Shown: one piece after another, positions 54,868 to 63,081 of the stretch
How positions within the stretch are numbered: the first letter of the stretch is position 1
Layout of the letters: every line of letters begins with the position of its first letter
Assembly (NCBI RefSeq): GCF_029714185.1
Contig: NZ_CP121671.1
Coordinates: 4,092,001-4,156,000, forward strand
Source of the DNA: Halobacillus naozhouensis
GTDB taxonomy: Bacteria; Bacillota; Bacilli; Bacillales; Halobacillaceae
DNA: 64,000 nt
Direction: 5' to 3'
Program-made: the position numbers and the translations under genes
Notes under the pieces: model-generated
Told to the model about the DNA's origin: nothing
The model's database searches: none
Seen by the model: the letters and a program-made list of their open reading frames with translations, nothing else

Positions 54868-56196
54868 ATGGAGTCCTTACAAAAAGATTTTCACGGTGAA
54901 TCATCAGGTCCTTCAAACGCCAATATAGTAAATTTTTTTATATTCAGCCTGATCGGCATTTTCACCTTTTTCATACCGATTACTATCAACGGCACCTCTT
55001 CCATTCCACTTGACCATATCGTCACCTACATCCAAACCACATTTGCGTCCCTTGTACCTTATTATGCACTCATTGTGATTATCCTTGGGGCTGGCTATCC
55101 TTTTATCAACCGAACTTGGAATAAAGATGCTATTACTATTGTTCTATCTCTTTTTAAAGTTTTCGGTGTCGCTGTGGCTGTCATGCTGATCTTCGGCTTT
55201 GGTCCGGCCTGGTTATTCACTCCAGATATGGGGCCGTTTCTTTTTGAAAAGCTAGTGATTCCAGTCGGGCTGCTGGTACCAATCGGAGCCGTTTTCCTCA
55301 CTTTACTCGTTGGATATGGTTTACTAGAATTTATCGGAGTCCTGCTTCAGCCTGTCATGCGCCCAATTTGGAAAACACCTGGACGCTCAGCTGTTGATGC
55401 CGTTGCCTCGTTCGTAGGCAGTTATTCGATCGGTCTTCTCATTACCAACCGTGTGTTCAAAGAAGGTAAGTACACGATAAAGGAAGCAACGATTATCGCA
55501 ACAGGATTCTCGACTGTTTCTGCTACTTTCATGATCGTCGTTGCCAAAACTCTTGGCTTGATGGATCTCTGGAACATTTATTTCTGGGTCACTCTCTTTG
55601 TAACTTTTTTAGTCACCGCCATAACTGTACGGATCTGGCCATTAAATAAAATTAGTGATGAATACTTTGAAGGAGAAGGCCACCCAGAGAAAGTCATTAA
55701 GAAAAACCGATTGAAAGCAGCCTGGACGCAAGCAATGGAGGCAGCTGAACAATCCCCTTCCTTTGGCAAGAATATCTGGATGAACTTAAAGGATGGCTTT
55801 ATCATGACCATGGCCATTCTGCCTTCAATCCTGTCAGTAGGTTTGTTAGGGTTAGTCCTCGCTGAATTTACACCCGTATTTGACATCTTAGGTTATATTT
55901 TTTATCCATTTACCTGGATCATGCAAGTGCCTGAACCTATGCTGGCTGCCAAAGCATCAGCCATTGAAATAGCTGAAATGTTTCTGCCAGCCTTGTTAGT
56001 TGCAGACGCTCCCTTAATCACAAAATTCGTCATTGCGACGGTATCGGTATCAGCAATCCTATTCTTTTCAGCCCTTATTCCCTGCATTCTGTCTACTGAG
56101 ATACCGATCAGTATTCCAAAACTGCTGATCATCTGGGCTGAACGTACCATCCTCACCCTCATTATCGTTACACCAATCGCCTGTCTATTACTCTAA
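54868..56196 (+). CDS. YjiH-family membrane protein with nucleoside-recognition (Gate) domains
   Basis: A 442-residue membrane protein with about ten helices, of the YjiH type: two Gate-like segments around VDAVASFVGSYSIGLLITNR near residue 195 and KASAIEIAEMFLPALLVADA near 375. The biochemical role of YjiH proteins is not established. The ATG at 54868 is chosen for AATAGGAGGTAAGACA upstream; the open frame begins earlier, inside hutG. Its place at the end of hutUIG suggests uptake of histidine, urocanate or an intermediate. Confidence 0.8.
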   Translation: MESLQKDFHGESSGPSNANIVNFFIFSLIGIFTFFIPITINGTSSIPLDHIVTYIQTTFASLVPYYALIVIILGAGYPFINRTWNKDAITIVLSLFKVFGVAVAVMLIFGFGPAWLFTPDMGPFLFEKLVIPVGLLVPIGAVFLTLLVGYGLLEFIGVLLQPVMRPIWKTPGRSAVDAVASFVGSYSIGLLITNRVFKEGKYTIKEATIIATGFSTVSATFMIVVAKTLGLMDLWNIYFWVTLFVTFLVTAITVRIWPLNKISDEYFEGEGHPEKVIKKNRLKAAWTQAMEAAEQSPSFGKNIWMNLKDGFIMTMAILPSILSVGLLGLVLAEFTPVFDILGYIFYPFTWIMQVPEPMLAAKASAIEIAEMFLPALLVADAPLITKFVIATVSVSAILFFSALIPCILSTEIPISIPKLLIIWAERTILTLIIVTPIACLLL

Positions 56197-56219
56197 AATG
56201 CCCATTAAACCAATTACCC

Positions 56220-56258
56220 CCACCTCAGGCCATCCAATATTTGGATGACCTGAGGTGG
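56220..56258. repeat. 39-bp palindrome, copy 4
   Basis: The left arm has one change (CAGGCC for CAGGTC); the loop is ATATT. Three more C/G pairs extend the stem and TTTTT follows on the plus strand, so here the element can act as the terminator of the hut cluster. It lies between convergent genes. Confidence 0.93.
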
Positions 56259-56285
56259 GGGTTTTTACCATTTCGATTCTATAAG

Positions 56286-57299
56286 TTAATCAATATATCT
56301 TCTTGCCCCGGAGAATTCAGAAGAGTAGTAGTCTGATTCAAAAACATCAATAATCTCGACTGTACTGCTGGAGTTCGGAGAATGAATCATTTGTCCATCA
56401 CCGATATACATACCGACATGGTGAACGGAGCCCTCACCTTCGTTATAGGCAAAGAACAACAGGTCGCCTTTTTGCAAATCTTCTTTAGCAACGGGCGTTC
56501 CGTGTGTCGCTTGTACAGAGGAATCGCGCGGAATCGTTATGCCGTTAGCTTTATAAAGCGTATGAGTAAATCCAGAACAATCAAATCCAAAGCCAGATGC
56601 ACCTGCCCATAGGTACGGCAAGCCTAAAAATTGTTTTCCTGTTTCTACAAGATCCTGCCCAGTTGGATCAGGAATATCTTGCCGTGAATCATAAACAGAA
56701 ATGGCCTCTGAGGAAATCCATTTCATGCCATCACTCGGTGTAGCGACAAGAGCCATATCCCCTACTTGAGCAACGACCGGAAGTTTCGTGTTAAAGCTGA
56801 TTTCTTTAAACTTCCCTTGATGCTGTTTATCATCATAAAGCCATGCAGTCGTATCTGTCACAAGGGCGAATGATTTACTTTCTTTTAATGCAGCAAAATA
56901 ATTCTCATCTGCCAGTTGAACTTTTGGCATCCAGGCGGGATAGCCTAATTCATTTTTCGGCGTCGGCTGCCCATGAACTGCAACTTTCACCCAATCTCCA
57001 CGCTCCTCCAAGATCGTAACCTCCTGCCCATACAAAGCCTGTGTCTGCAAATTGCCCACCAGCCACAGCTTTTGGTCAAGCGTCATGCTTTCTGTCCACT
57101 TCCACATATCTACTGGATTTCCTACAGACGGTTCATCAACTGGACGTGTGATGTCAGGCTCAGACCATAGTGTTGCTACGGAGACATCAACATAAGCGGT
57201 TTTATCTTCTAAGTCTTCCTCAGCCTGTAACGACACAGGGGCAGACAAACAGGATACGAGAATGACAGCCAGTACAAACATAGACCATTTCTTAATCAA
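56286..57299 (-). CDS. Secreted NlpC/P60 endopeptidase, YkfC-like
   Basis: Cysteine peptidase acting on gamma-D-Glu-diamino acid bonds of murein peptides, 337 residues. A signal peptide precedes LQAEED (residue 27). Two SH3b-like segments follow (about 30-190). The NlpC/P60 domain has the catalytic Cys in GFGFDCSGFTH near residue 240, His in SVHHVGMYIGDG and the polar residue in HSPNSSST. The next gene upstream encodes the dipeptide epimerase, as in the ykf operon of B. subtilis. A GGAGGTGC site precedes the ATG. Confidence 0.9.
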   Translation of the reverse strand: MIKKWSMFVLAVILVSCLSAPVSLQAEEDLEDKTAYVDVSVATLWSEPDITRPVDEPSVGNPVDMWKWTESMTLDQKLWLVGNLQTQALYGQEVTILEERGDWVKVAVHGQPTPKNELGYPAWMPKVQLADENYFAALKESKSFALVTDTTAWLYDDKQHQGKFKEISFNTKLPVVAQVGDMALVATPSDGMKWISSEAISVYDSRQDIPDPTGQDLVETGKQFLGLPYLWAGASGFGFDCSGFTHTLYKANGITIPRDSSVQATHGTPVAKEDLQKGDLLFFAYNEGEGSVHHVGMYIGDGQMIHSPNSSSTVEIIDVFESDYYSSEFSGARRYID

Positions 57300-57320
57300 A
57301 ATGAAGCACCTCCAAATTTT

Positions 57321-58385
57321 TTAATTAAAACCAATCCCCGGGGCATCTGACAAGCGAATCGAATTTCCTTCGAATTGCATACCCCCTTTCATGTTTTCAT
57401 CCGTCATCCATAATGGAGCATCTAAATCATAGTACGTAATATTGGGGTGAGCGGCTGCCAGATGGCTTGCAGCTGTAACCGAAACTACCGACTCCATCAT
57501 GCTTCCGATCATGCATTGAATTCCAGCAGCTTCACACAAATCAGCGATCTGCCAGGCCCGACGTACACCACCACACTTCATCAGCTTAATATTTATTAGA
57601 TCAACTGCCCCAAGCTGTAGCAGCCGTGATGCATCCCTTGGGGTGAAGACACTTTCGTCTGCCATAATCGGAGTTGACACATGATCTCTGACAAATTTCA
57701 ACCCTTCCAGGTCATCGGCAGGGACAGGCTGCTCAACCAGTTCAATCCCCCATTTCTCCTGTTCCAAAAATTGAATAATATGGACAGCTTGCTTGCTAAT
57801 CCAGCCTTGATTAGCGTCCAGGCGCAGCAGGACATCACTGCCCACCGCTTCTCGCACCTTTTCGATACGGAGAAGATCCAGTCTCTCATCATTGCCCACT
57901 TTGATTTTTAATACGTTAAATCCTTCCGCCACTTTTTCCTTAGCAGATTGGTACATTACACCGGGGTCATCAATGCTTACCGTCATATCTGTTTCAAGCT
58001 TGTTTGTATAACCTCCAAGCAACGCATAAAGCGGCATCTTAAACAGTTGGCAATAGGCATCATGTAAAGCGATATCAACTGCGGCCTTAGCACTGGTGTT
58101 GCCCGCACAGCTTTTTTCTAAATCCATCACCACTCTGTTTAGAAAAAGAATATCTTGATTTACTACTGCTTGCTTTATTGGGCCATTAATTGCTGTGATG
58201 ATTCCTTCTAATGATTCCCCGGTAATTTGCCAGGTAGAAGAAGCTGAGCCGAGGCCGGTTATGTCATTTTCTAGATCCACGTACACATCAATAACGTCGA
58301 TCTCAGTTACGATTCTAAGAGCTGTTTTAAACGGCTTTTTTAGTTTTACCGTACGCTTCTGGCACTTTATATTTCGAATTTTCAC
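57321..58385 (-). CDS. L-Ala-D/L-Glu epimerase, YkfB-like
   Basis: Enolase-superfamily enzyme of 354 residues that converts the murein dipeptide L-Ala-D-Glu to L-Ala-L-Glu. The catalytic lysines are in NVLKIKVGND near residue 160 and LINIKLMKCGG near 265. Metal ligands are in LLRLDANQGW, ELVEQPVPADDLEG and PIMADESVF. The end GGMQFEGNSIRLSDAPGIGF is typical. It lies between the DUF819 gene and the endopeptidase gene with short gaps. AAGAGGAGACATCGTA precedes the ATG. Confidence 0.92.
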   Translation of the reverse strand: MKIRNIKCQKRTVKLKKPFKTALRIVTEIDVIDVYVDLENDITGLGSASSTWQITGESLEGIITAINGPIKQAVVNQDILFLNRVVMDLEKSCAGNTSAKAAVDIALHDAYCQLFKMPLYALLGGYTNKLETDMTVSIDDPGVMYQSAKEKVAEGFNVLKIKVGNDERLDLLRIEKVREAVGSDVLLRLDANQGWISKQAVHIIQFLEQEKWGIELVEQPVPADDLEGLKFVRDHVSTPIMADESVFTPRDASRLLQLGAVDLINIKLMKCGGVRRAWQIADLCEAAGIQCMIGSMMESVVSVTAASHLAAAHPNITYYDLDAPLWMTDENMKGGMQFEGNSIRLSDAPGIGFN

Positions 58386-58403
58386 TACGATGTCTCCTCT
58401 TTA

Positions 58404-59576
58404 TTACAAGAATGATAGAATTTTAGCGACTAGTAAGCCGTAATATGTTCCAAGAAAAGAACCAGCAAGTGCCATTAACACCCCGATTGGAATAAGGGAA
58501 CGGTGATAGGCCCCTGCGAGAAGCGGTGCTGAGGCCATTCCGCCAATATTTGCAAGACTCGACACCCCTAATGTAAAGAGGTCCATTTTAAATAATTTAG
58601 CTACTAGCATGAGAATCAATCCATGAATGGCTAGAATAACGAAACCAGATATGATATAGATTGGTGCTTGAAACAGTTGAGAAAAATCTGCCCTCGAGGC
58701 AATCAAAGCAATGACGATATACAGCAATACATTAGCCACATCCATTGAACCAGGAACTTTTGAAATTCTGGTCATTGCCAGCAGCACCCCAACAATCGAA
58801 ACAATAAAGATCGTCCAAGTAGTCGCATTGACCACCGTTCCGAATTCAGGGAGCAGCTCACCCAGTCTAGCAGCAATGGCTGAGACAAAAATGGAAATGG
58901 AGATCAACCCCATTAAGTGAACAAAGGAGATGGACTTCTGTTGTTTTTCCTCGTATTCTTCCTTCAAATCAGCCGTAATTTCATCAAGGTGAGAGGTGTC
59001 GGCCTTTGCCCATTTATTGAACACCGTAGCAAACGGAACCAGCCAGAACATCACCATCACCCACGTTGAATAGTTGACTGTATCCATAATCAAAGCGTAG
59101 CCGAAAATATTCTCAGGAACATCTAAGATTCCCTGAATAATTACCATATTGGCAGATCCGCCCGTCCAGCTCCCTGCCAATGCCCCAAAGGCCTGCCACG
59201 TTTCTGGAGCGTACAACCCTTGAAACATTAAAAAGGTAAGCACGAAACCGAGAATGATACTAAATGAAGCTGCCACATAGCCTACTAACATCTTAGGCCC
59301 CAGTTTCACTAACTTTCGCAAATCACAATTCAACAGCATTAATAGAATTAGCATCGGCAACAGTGCATCTCGTACAGATCCATACGTTGCATCAATCGGC
59401 TCTGTTGACCCAATAATCCCGCTCGTTTTCAAGATTGCTCCGCCAAAATAAATCAGTACAATGCCCGGCACATACTTAAAAAACTTGCTTTTGGAACTTG
59501 ACTCAAAGTAGGCAACCAGACCTGCCAGACCAATAACAATACCAAGGTACAAAAATCCTCCCTCAATCATTTTCAT
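58404..59576 (-). CDS. DUF819-family membrane protein (YjcL-like)
   Basis: A 390-residue protein with about eleven helices. DUF819 members such as B. subtilis YjcL have no proven function. Visible repeats are FGALAGSWTGGSANMVIIQG near residue 130 and GVSSLANIGGMASAPLLAGA near 355, both glycine-rich and resembling the core of transporters with inverted repeats. It leads the operon with the murein dipeptide epimerase and endopeptidase, so murein-peptide uptake is a reasonable inference. Confidence 0.82.
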   Translation of the reverse strand: MKMIEGGFLYLGIVIGLAGLVAYFESSSKSKFFKYVPGIVLIYFGGAILKTSGIIGSTEPIDATYGSVRDALLPMLILLMLLNCDLRKLVKLGPKMLVGYVAASFSIILGFVLTFLMFQGLYAPETWQAFGALAGSWTGGSANMVIIQGILDVPENIFGYALIMDTVNYSTWVMVMFWLVPFATVFNKWAKADTSHLDEITADLKEEYEEKQQKSISFVHLMGLISISIFVSAIAARLGELLPEFGTVVNATTWTIFIVSIVGVLLAMTRISKVPGSMDVANVLLYIVIALIASRADFSQLFQAPIYIISGFVILAIHGLILMLVAKLFKMDLFTLGVSSLANIGGMASAPLLAGAYHRSLIPIGVLMALAGSFLGTYYGLLVAKILSFL

Positions 59577-59600
59577 TCCCCCTATTTTTAAAATAATATA

Positions 59601-59645
59601 AAAAACCCAGCTGCAAGAATGGTGTTCTTGTCAGCTGGGTTTTAT
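59601..59645 (-). terminator. Terminator of the DUF3870 gene
   Basis: AACCCAGCTG pairs with CAGCTGGGTT around a long loop that has its own CAAGAA/TTCTTG stem. T follows on the minus strand. Confidence 0.85.
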
Positions 59646-59672
59646 CTACGAAAAGTAAGATAAAGCAGCTCT

Positions 59673-59990
59673 TCACTTATTTAGTGCCTCTTTATACTTG
59701 TAATAGGCTTGTTTAAATGCTACAATCAACGCTTTCTGAGATGAACCAAAATATCGTCCATGTACTTCTTTTGCAGCCCCGTCATAATCCAATATACTCC
59801 GTCCTACAAAAAGACTTTGAACAAACTTAACGGTGATCCCCATCATGGCTGTGCACTCAACATCCACAATTAAATCAGTTTTTGGATCGATAACGAACCC
59901 TATGAAAAAGCCGTCAAACTTTTTCGTAATCGGGTTATTTCCTGGGGATTTCGACTCCCCGACTACATAACAAGTTCCATTGGTATACAC
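59673..59990 (-). CDS. DUF3870-domain protein
   Basis: A 105-residue protein. It begins VYTNGTCYVVGESKSPGNNP and has GFVIDPKTDLIVDVECTAMM and a C-terminal helix QKALIVAFKQAYYKYKEAL. This matches the DUF3870 family as I recall it; the function is unknown. The start is GTG, with GGAGAG eight bases upstream. The stop of a degenerate reading frame lies immediately before it. Confidence 0.7.
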   Translation of the reverse strand: MYTNGTCYVVGESKSPGNNPITKKFDGFFIGFVIDPKTDLIVDVECTAMMGITVKFVQSLFVGRSILDYDGAAKEVHGRYFGSSQKALIVAFKQAYYKYKEALNK

Positions 59991-60116
59991 TTAATTCACT
60001 CTCCAGGTCAATCCGGCATCTTCCGTACGGAGTACCTGTCCGGTATGGAACGGGCAGCCGCTACGAAATGTAGATGTTCACGGAGGTATTCTTGGAAAAA
60101 TACTACCACGAAATGA
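59991..60116 (-). pseudogene. Remnant of a BNR/Asp-box repeat protein
   Basis: The minus strand reads SGCPFHTGQVLRTEDAGLTW and ends RVN before TAA at 59991. T-E-D-A-G-L-T-W is an Asp-box motif. The frame is broken upstream by TGA at 60078-60080, and coding-like sequence (GSIFPRIPP) continues before it; TGG would restore P-W-T-S. There is no start codon or ribosome site. This looks like the tail of a degraded gene. The rest of the gap to 60239 shows nothing else recognised. Confidence 0.5.
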
Positions 60117-60239
60117 ATCCGCTTTCAATAATTGTTGAAAATTATTGAAAAAAGTGACTTTTTCCTTATCTCTTACACTAGCCCTTGGAACGACTCTATA
60201 TGGACGGCAGTAACACGTACGTAACATCCCCCAGAGCCA

Positions 60240-60614
60240 TCATCTTCTCAATGTTTTTTGAGAGAGAATAAACCATGTGAAATAAGCTGCTACCAGCATC
60301 ATAATAATTCGTACGAACACTAACGGTACGATAAAAAAAGCAGAATAGATAATGGAAATCCACAATGTAGCAACCCCGATCACCTTCGCTTTTAGGGGAA
60401 TTCCTTTGCCAGCACGAAAATTTTGAATGTAGCTTCCGAACCACTTATTATGGATAAGCCATTGGTAAAGTCTATTCGAACTTCGGACAAAACATGCAGC
60501 TGAAAGTAATAAAAATGGTGTTGTAGGGATTAAAGGCAGGACGATCCCTATTATACCTAAAGCCAGGGATAAAGTACCTATAATAATTAAACTAACTTGT
60601 ATCACTAATTTCAT
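60240..60614 (-). CDS. YbaN-family (DUF454) membrane protein
   Basis: A 124-residue membrane protein, the usual YbaN size. The characteristic segment is GIIGIVLPLIPTTPFLLLSA near residue 20, followed by FVRSSNRLYQWLIHNKWFG and two more helices. Function is unknown. The ATG at 60614 is chosen for AAGGA seven bases upstream. A longer frame starts at a GTG overlapping the yihY-like stop, without a ribosome site. Confidence 0.82.
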   Translation of the reverse strand: MKLVIQVSLIIIGTLSLALGIIGIVLPLIPTTPFLLLSAACFVRSSNRLYQWLIHNKWFGSYIQNFRAGKGIPLKAKVIGVATLWISIIYSAFFIVPLVFVRIIMMLVAAYFTWFILSQKTLRR

Positions 60615-60691
60615 AGTCAAGTCCTTCATTTCTTCAAAAAGTGGTTGATAAAAGGGAAAGTCTACTAAGCTTCCCCTTTTTAATACTTCAT

Positions 60692-61513
60692 TCACATTCG
60701 CTGTTTTCTACGATGATGGATCACGTTGATCTCCGCACCAATCATTAGAATAATCCCCGTAATAAAGAACCATAGCATTAAAATAATAACCCCGCCAAGA
60801 CTGCCATACGTTGCAGAATAATTGCCAAAGTTACTTACATAAAAGGAAAAGGCAAGGGAAATAAGCTGCCAGAGAACTGCCGTAATGATAGCTCCGGGCA
60901 AGATCTCTTTAAATGGCAACGATTTATTAGGTGCAATGTGGTATAACGCCACCAACACAGCACTCATTACAAGAATAGCAATCGCCCAACGAAGTATTTG
61001 AAATAAGATGACTGTTTGACCAGGCAATCCAAGGGAAGAGGTTAAGAAACCAATGATGACATCCCCGAAGATAGGCAATGTTAAAGCTACAACAATAGCA
61101 ATAATCATACCCAACGTTAGTAAGATGGACAGGAATCTCACCTTAATAAAGGATCTCGTCTCTTCCACATTGTAAGCAATGTTTGATGATTGAATAAATG
61201 CGTTTACACCGCTTGAGGCTGTCCATAATGTACCAATAATACCAATGGTCAACAGCCCTCCTTTAGGCTTCTCGACAAGGTTGACAATATTGTCACGAAA
61301 AGCTTCTGCGGTGCCTCCTGGAACTACCTTTTTTATAAAACCTATAATAGTTTCAGGATCGATATTTAAGTAAGGCAGAATGGATAATAGCAAGATGAGC
61401 ATAGGCACGATCGCAAGCAAATAATAGTAGGCCTGAGCCGCACCTAAAATCGGAATATTGTCCTTCTGAAATTCATCCAGGACTTCCTTAGTGTAGGTAA
61501 CAATTGTTCTCAT
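60692..61513 (-). CDS. YihY/UPF0761 (RNase BN-like) membrane protein
   Basis: A 273-residue protein with six helices. Despite the historical name RNase BN, the family is a membrane protein group without proven nuclease activity. Family features are FQKDNIPILGAAQAYYYLLA near residue 15, LWTASSGVNAFIQSSNIAYN near 95 and the closing GGVIILMLWFFITGIILMIG with GAEIN. AGGGGGTTTTTTCT precedes the ATG. Confidence 0.88.
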   Translation of the reverse strand: MRTIVTYTKEVLDEFQKDNIPILGAAQAYYYLLAIVPMLILLLSILPYLNIDPETIIGFIKKVVPGGTAEAFRDNIVNLVEKPKGGLLTIGIIGTLWTASSGVNAFIQSSNIAYNVEETRSFIKVRFLSILLTLGMIIAIVVALTLPIFGDVIIGFLTSSLGLPGQTVILFQILRWAIAILVMSAVLVALYHIAPNKSLPFKEILPGAIITAVLWQLISLAFSFYVSNFGNYSATYGSLGGVIILMLWFFITGIILMIGAEINVIHHRRKQRM

Positions 61514-61675
61514 AGAAAAAACCCCCTCGAACCACTTATATAGTTCTATCCCCTTTTTCGCTTAATAACTAACCCCATTTTTACCAGGAGAGGATCTTTA
61601 CTTAAAAGATGAGCCTTTGGTTTTATTACTAAATAATAACCTTGTATAATACATTTAATGAGAAAGGGGAGTTCT

Positions 61676-62077
61676 ATGAGCCTACCAAAACCGCTTGTAC
61701 AGTTGAATCAGAGCTTTATTGTTACTTCTGTCCTGCTTGCTTTTCTCGTCCATCCTTCTATATTGATCATCCCATTTGTTATCGGTGTTTACACATTATT
61801 AACCAAACAAAACCCTGTCATCAGCTTAGGTAAAAGGTTTCTAAAGAAACCTTTACACCAATACACTGCGGAAGATAAAGACCAACAGCTTTTTAATCAA
61901 TGGATTGCCACCATTTGCTTAGGACTGTCGCTCCTGTTCCATTATATAGGCTGGACCGTTCTTGCTCTTGTATTCAGCCTTATGGTATTGACTGCTGCCG
62001 GCGTTGCCTTAATGGGCTTTTGCATCGGCTGTACGATCCGCTACCGCTATCTGATGTGGAAGCATAAGCGAACTTAA
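61676..62077 (+). CDS. DUF4395-family membrane protein
   Basis: A 133-residue protein with about four helices. The C-terminal segment GVALMGFCIGCTIRYRYLMW has a C-x-x-C pair in the last helix, as in DUF4395 proteins, some of which are encoded beside thioredoxins. The ATG at 61676 is chosen for AAAGGGGAGTTCT upstream. Function is unknown. Confidence 0.72.
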   Translation: MSLPKPLVQLNQSFIVTSVLLAFLVHPSILIIPFVIGVYTLLTKQNPVISLGKRFLKKPLHQYTAEDKDQQLFNQWIATICLGLSLLFHYIGWTVLALVFSLMVLTAAGVALMGFCIGCTIRYRYLMWKHKRT

Positions 62078-62087
62078 AGCAGAATGC

Positions 62088-62124
62088 AAGCCACAACCTT
62101 TGCGTAGGTTGTGGCTTGTCTTTA
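62088..62124. terminator. Bidirectional terminator
   Basis: A 12-bp perfect stem pairs AAGCCACAACCT with AGGTTGTGGCTT between two convergent genes. Confidence 0.88.
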
Positions 62125-62928
62125 CTCAGCCTTAATAGAATTATGAAAAAACTCCAGCAAGGTATGCTCTATCTTATGAAAGTACTCCCCTATTTCAACA
62201 GGATGGATGAAAATCTCGTGGTTGTTTACATTTTCATAATCCACATGCCAGATTAGTCCTTGACCCGGTAATAAGAAAACAATTTGGTCAAACTTGGACT
62301 GATCCTCTACATAGTTTGACACCATAAAAGCAATATTATCTAACTCCTGGCCGTTACGTAAGAACTCCTGTAAAAAGCTTCGCAATGAGGAATCTACCTT
62401 TTCGTCTCGAATCATTCTCCCCAATACATCAGCTTCTGTAGTATGTAACTCATCAAGCATGGTGTCTGACAATTGGATGGTTTGTAAATCTGCTCTATCA
62501 TAATCAACTTTTTCCAAACCATAATGACTAATAAAAATGGATTCGAATCCGTCAGCGTTTTGATGGACCCAAAACGTATGTTCATGATTATGTATTTCCT
62601 GTATAAGTGAATGCTCCTGGTTAACATCATGAATAAGCAAAACACGTTCATTTTCCATGTTTACACACCGAAGCTTTTTAGTGGATTGGATTAGCAGATG
62701 CAGCAAGTCTTCTAATCCACTAGCTATATTTGTCTCCTTGTCATCATCCCAGTACCCCTTCCCCCTTAAAGAGATCTCGGCCTGATAGACAAAACGGTCA
62801 AACTCTGCTTCGTTTTGAATTAACTTATGATCATTGAGAATCTGACTAGCAACTTGTTCGTAACCGCACAGAACTAATGCTGACACTAGCTCATTCACGG
62901 TAAGCTTGATTTTCCCCCTGTCGATCAT
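62122..62928 (-). CDS. Hypothetical cytoplasmic protein
   Basis: A 268-residue soluble, acidic protein without signal peptide or membrane helix. It opens with a helical part (KLTVNELVSALVLCGYEQVA) and later contains LLPGQGLIWHVDYENVNNHE. I do not recognise a family. GAGGAGGGGTTACA lies before the ATG. It is divergent from the helicase gene that starts at 63082, with 153 bases between them. Confidence 0.7.
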   Translation of the reverse strand: MIDRGKIKLTVNELVSALVLCGYEQVASQILNDHKLIQNEAEFDRFVYQAEISLRGKGYWDDDKETNIASGLEDLLHLLIQSTKKLRCVNMENERVLLIHDVNQEHSLIQEIHNHEHTFWVHQNADGFESIFISHYGLEKVDYDRADLQTIQLSDTMLDELHTTEADVLGRMIRDEKVDSSLRSFLQEFLRNGQELDNIAFMVSNYVEDQSKFDQIVFLLPGQGLIWHVDYENVNNHEIFIHPVEIGEYFHKIEHTLLEFFHNSIKAE

Positions 62929-63081
62929 TGTAACCCCTCCTCAACTATACACTCCCTACTATACATGAAATTTCCTCAATTTTTCCACTTTCTATTCACG
63001 TTACCTTGTACAAATATTGTTATACTAGATATACCTTTTACAAAAATCTTCACCATAAAAACTGTCAAGAGGAGGGGAAAA

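Noticed and set aside
36085..56258. Integron attC sites as explanation for the four palindromes
   Set aside because: The arms are perfectly paired with no extrahelical bases, no integrase gene is visible, and the blocks between copies contain several promoters and both strands, unlike single-gene cassettes.
60078..60080. In-frame TGA in the Asp-box fragment as a sixth selenocysteine codon
   Set aside because: No start codon or ribosome site upstream, the downstream hairpin is too close and its loop lacks an early G, and TGG would give a better protein match; more likely a mutation in a remnant.
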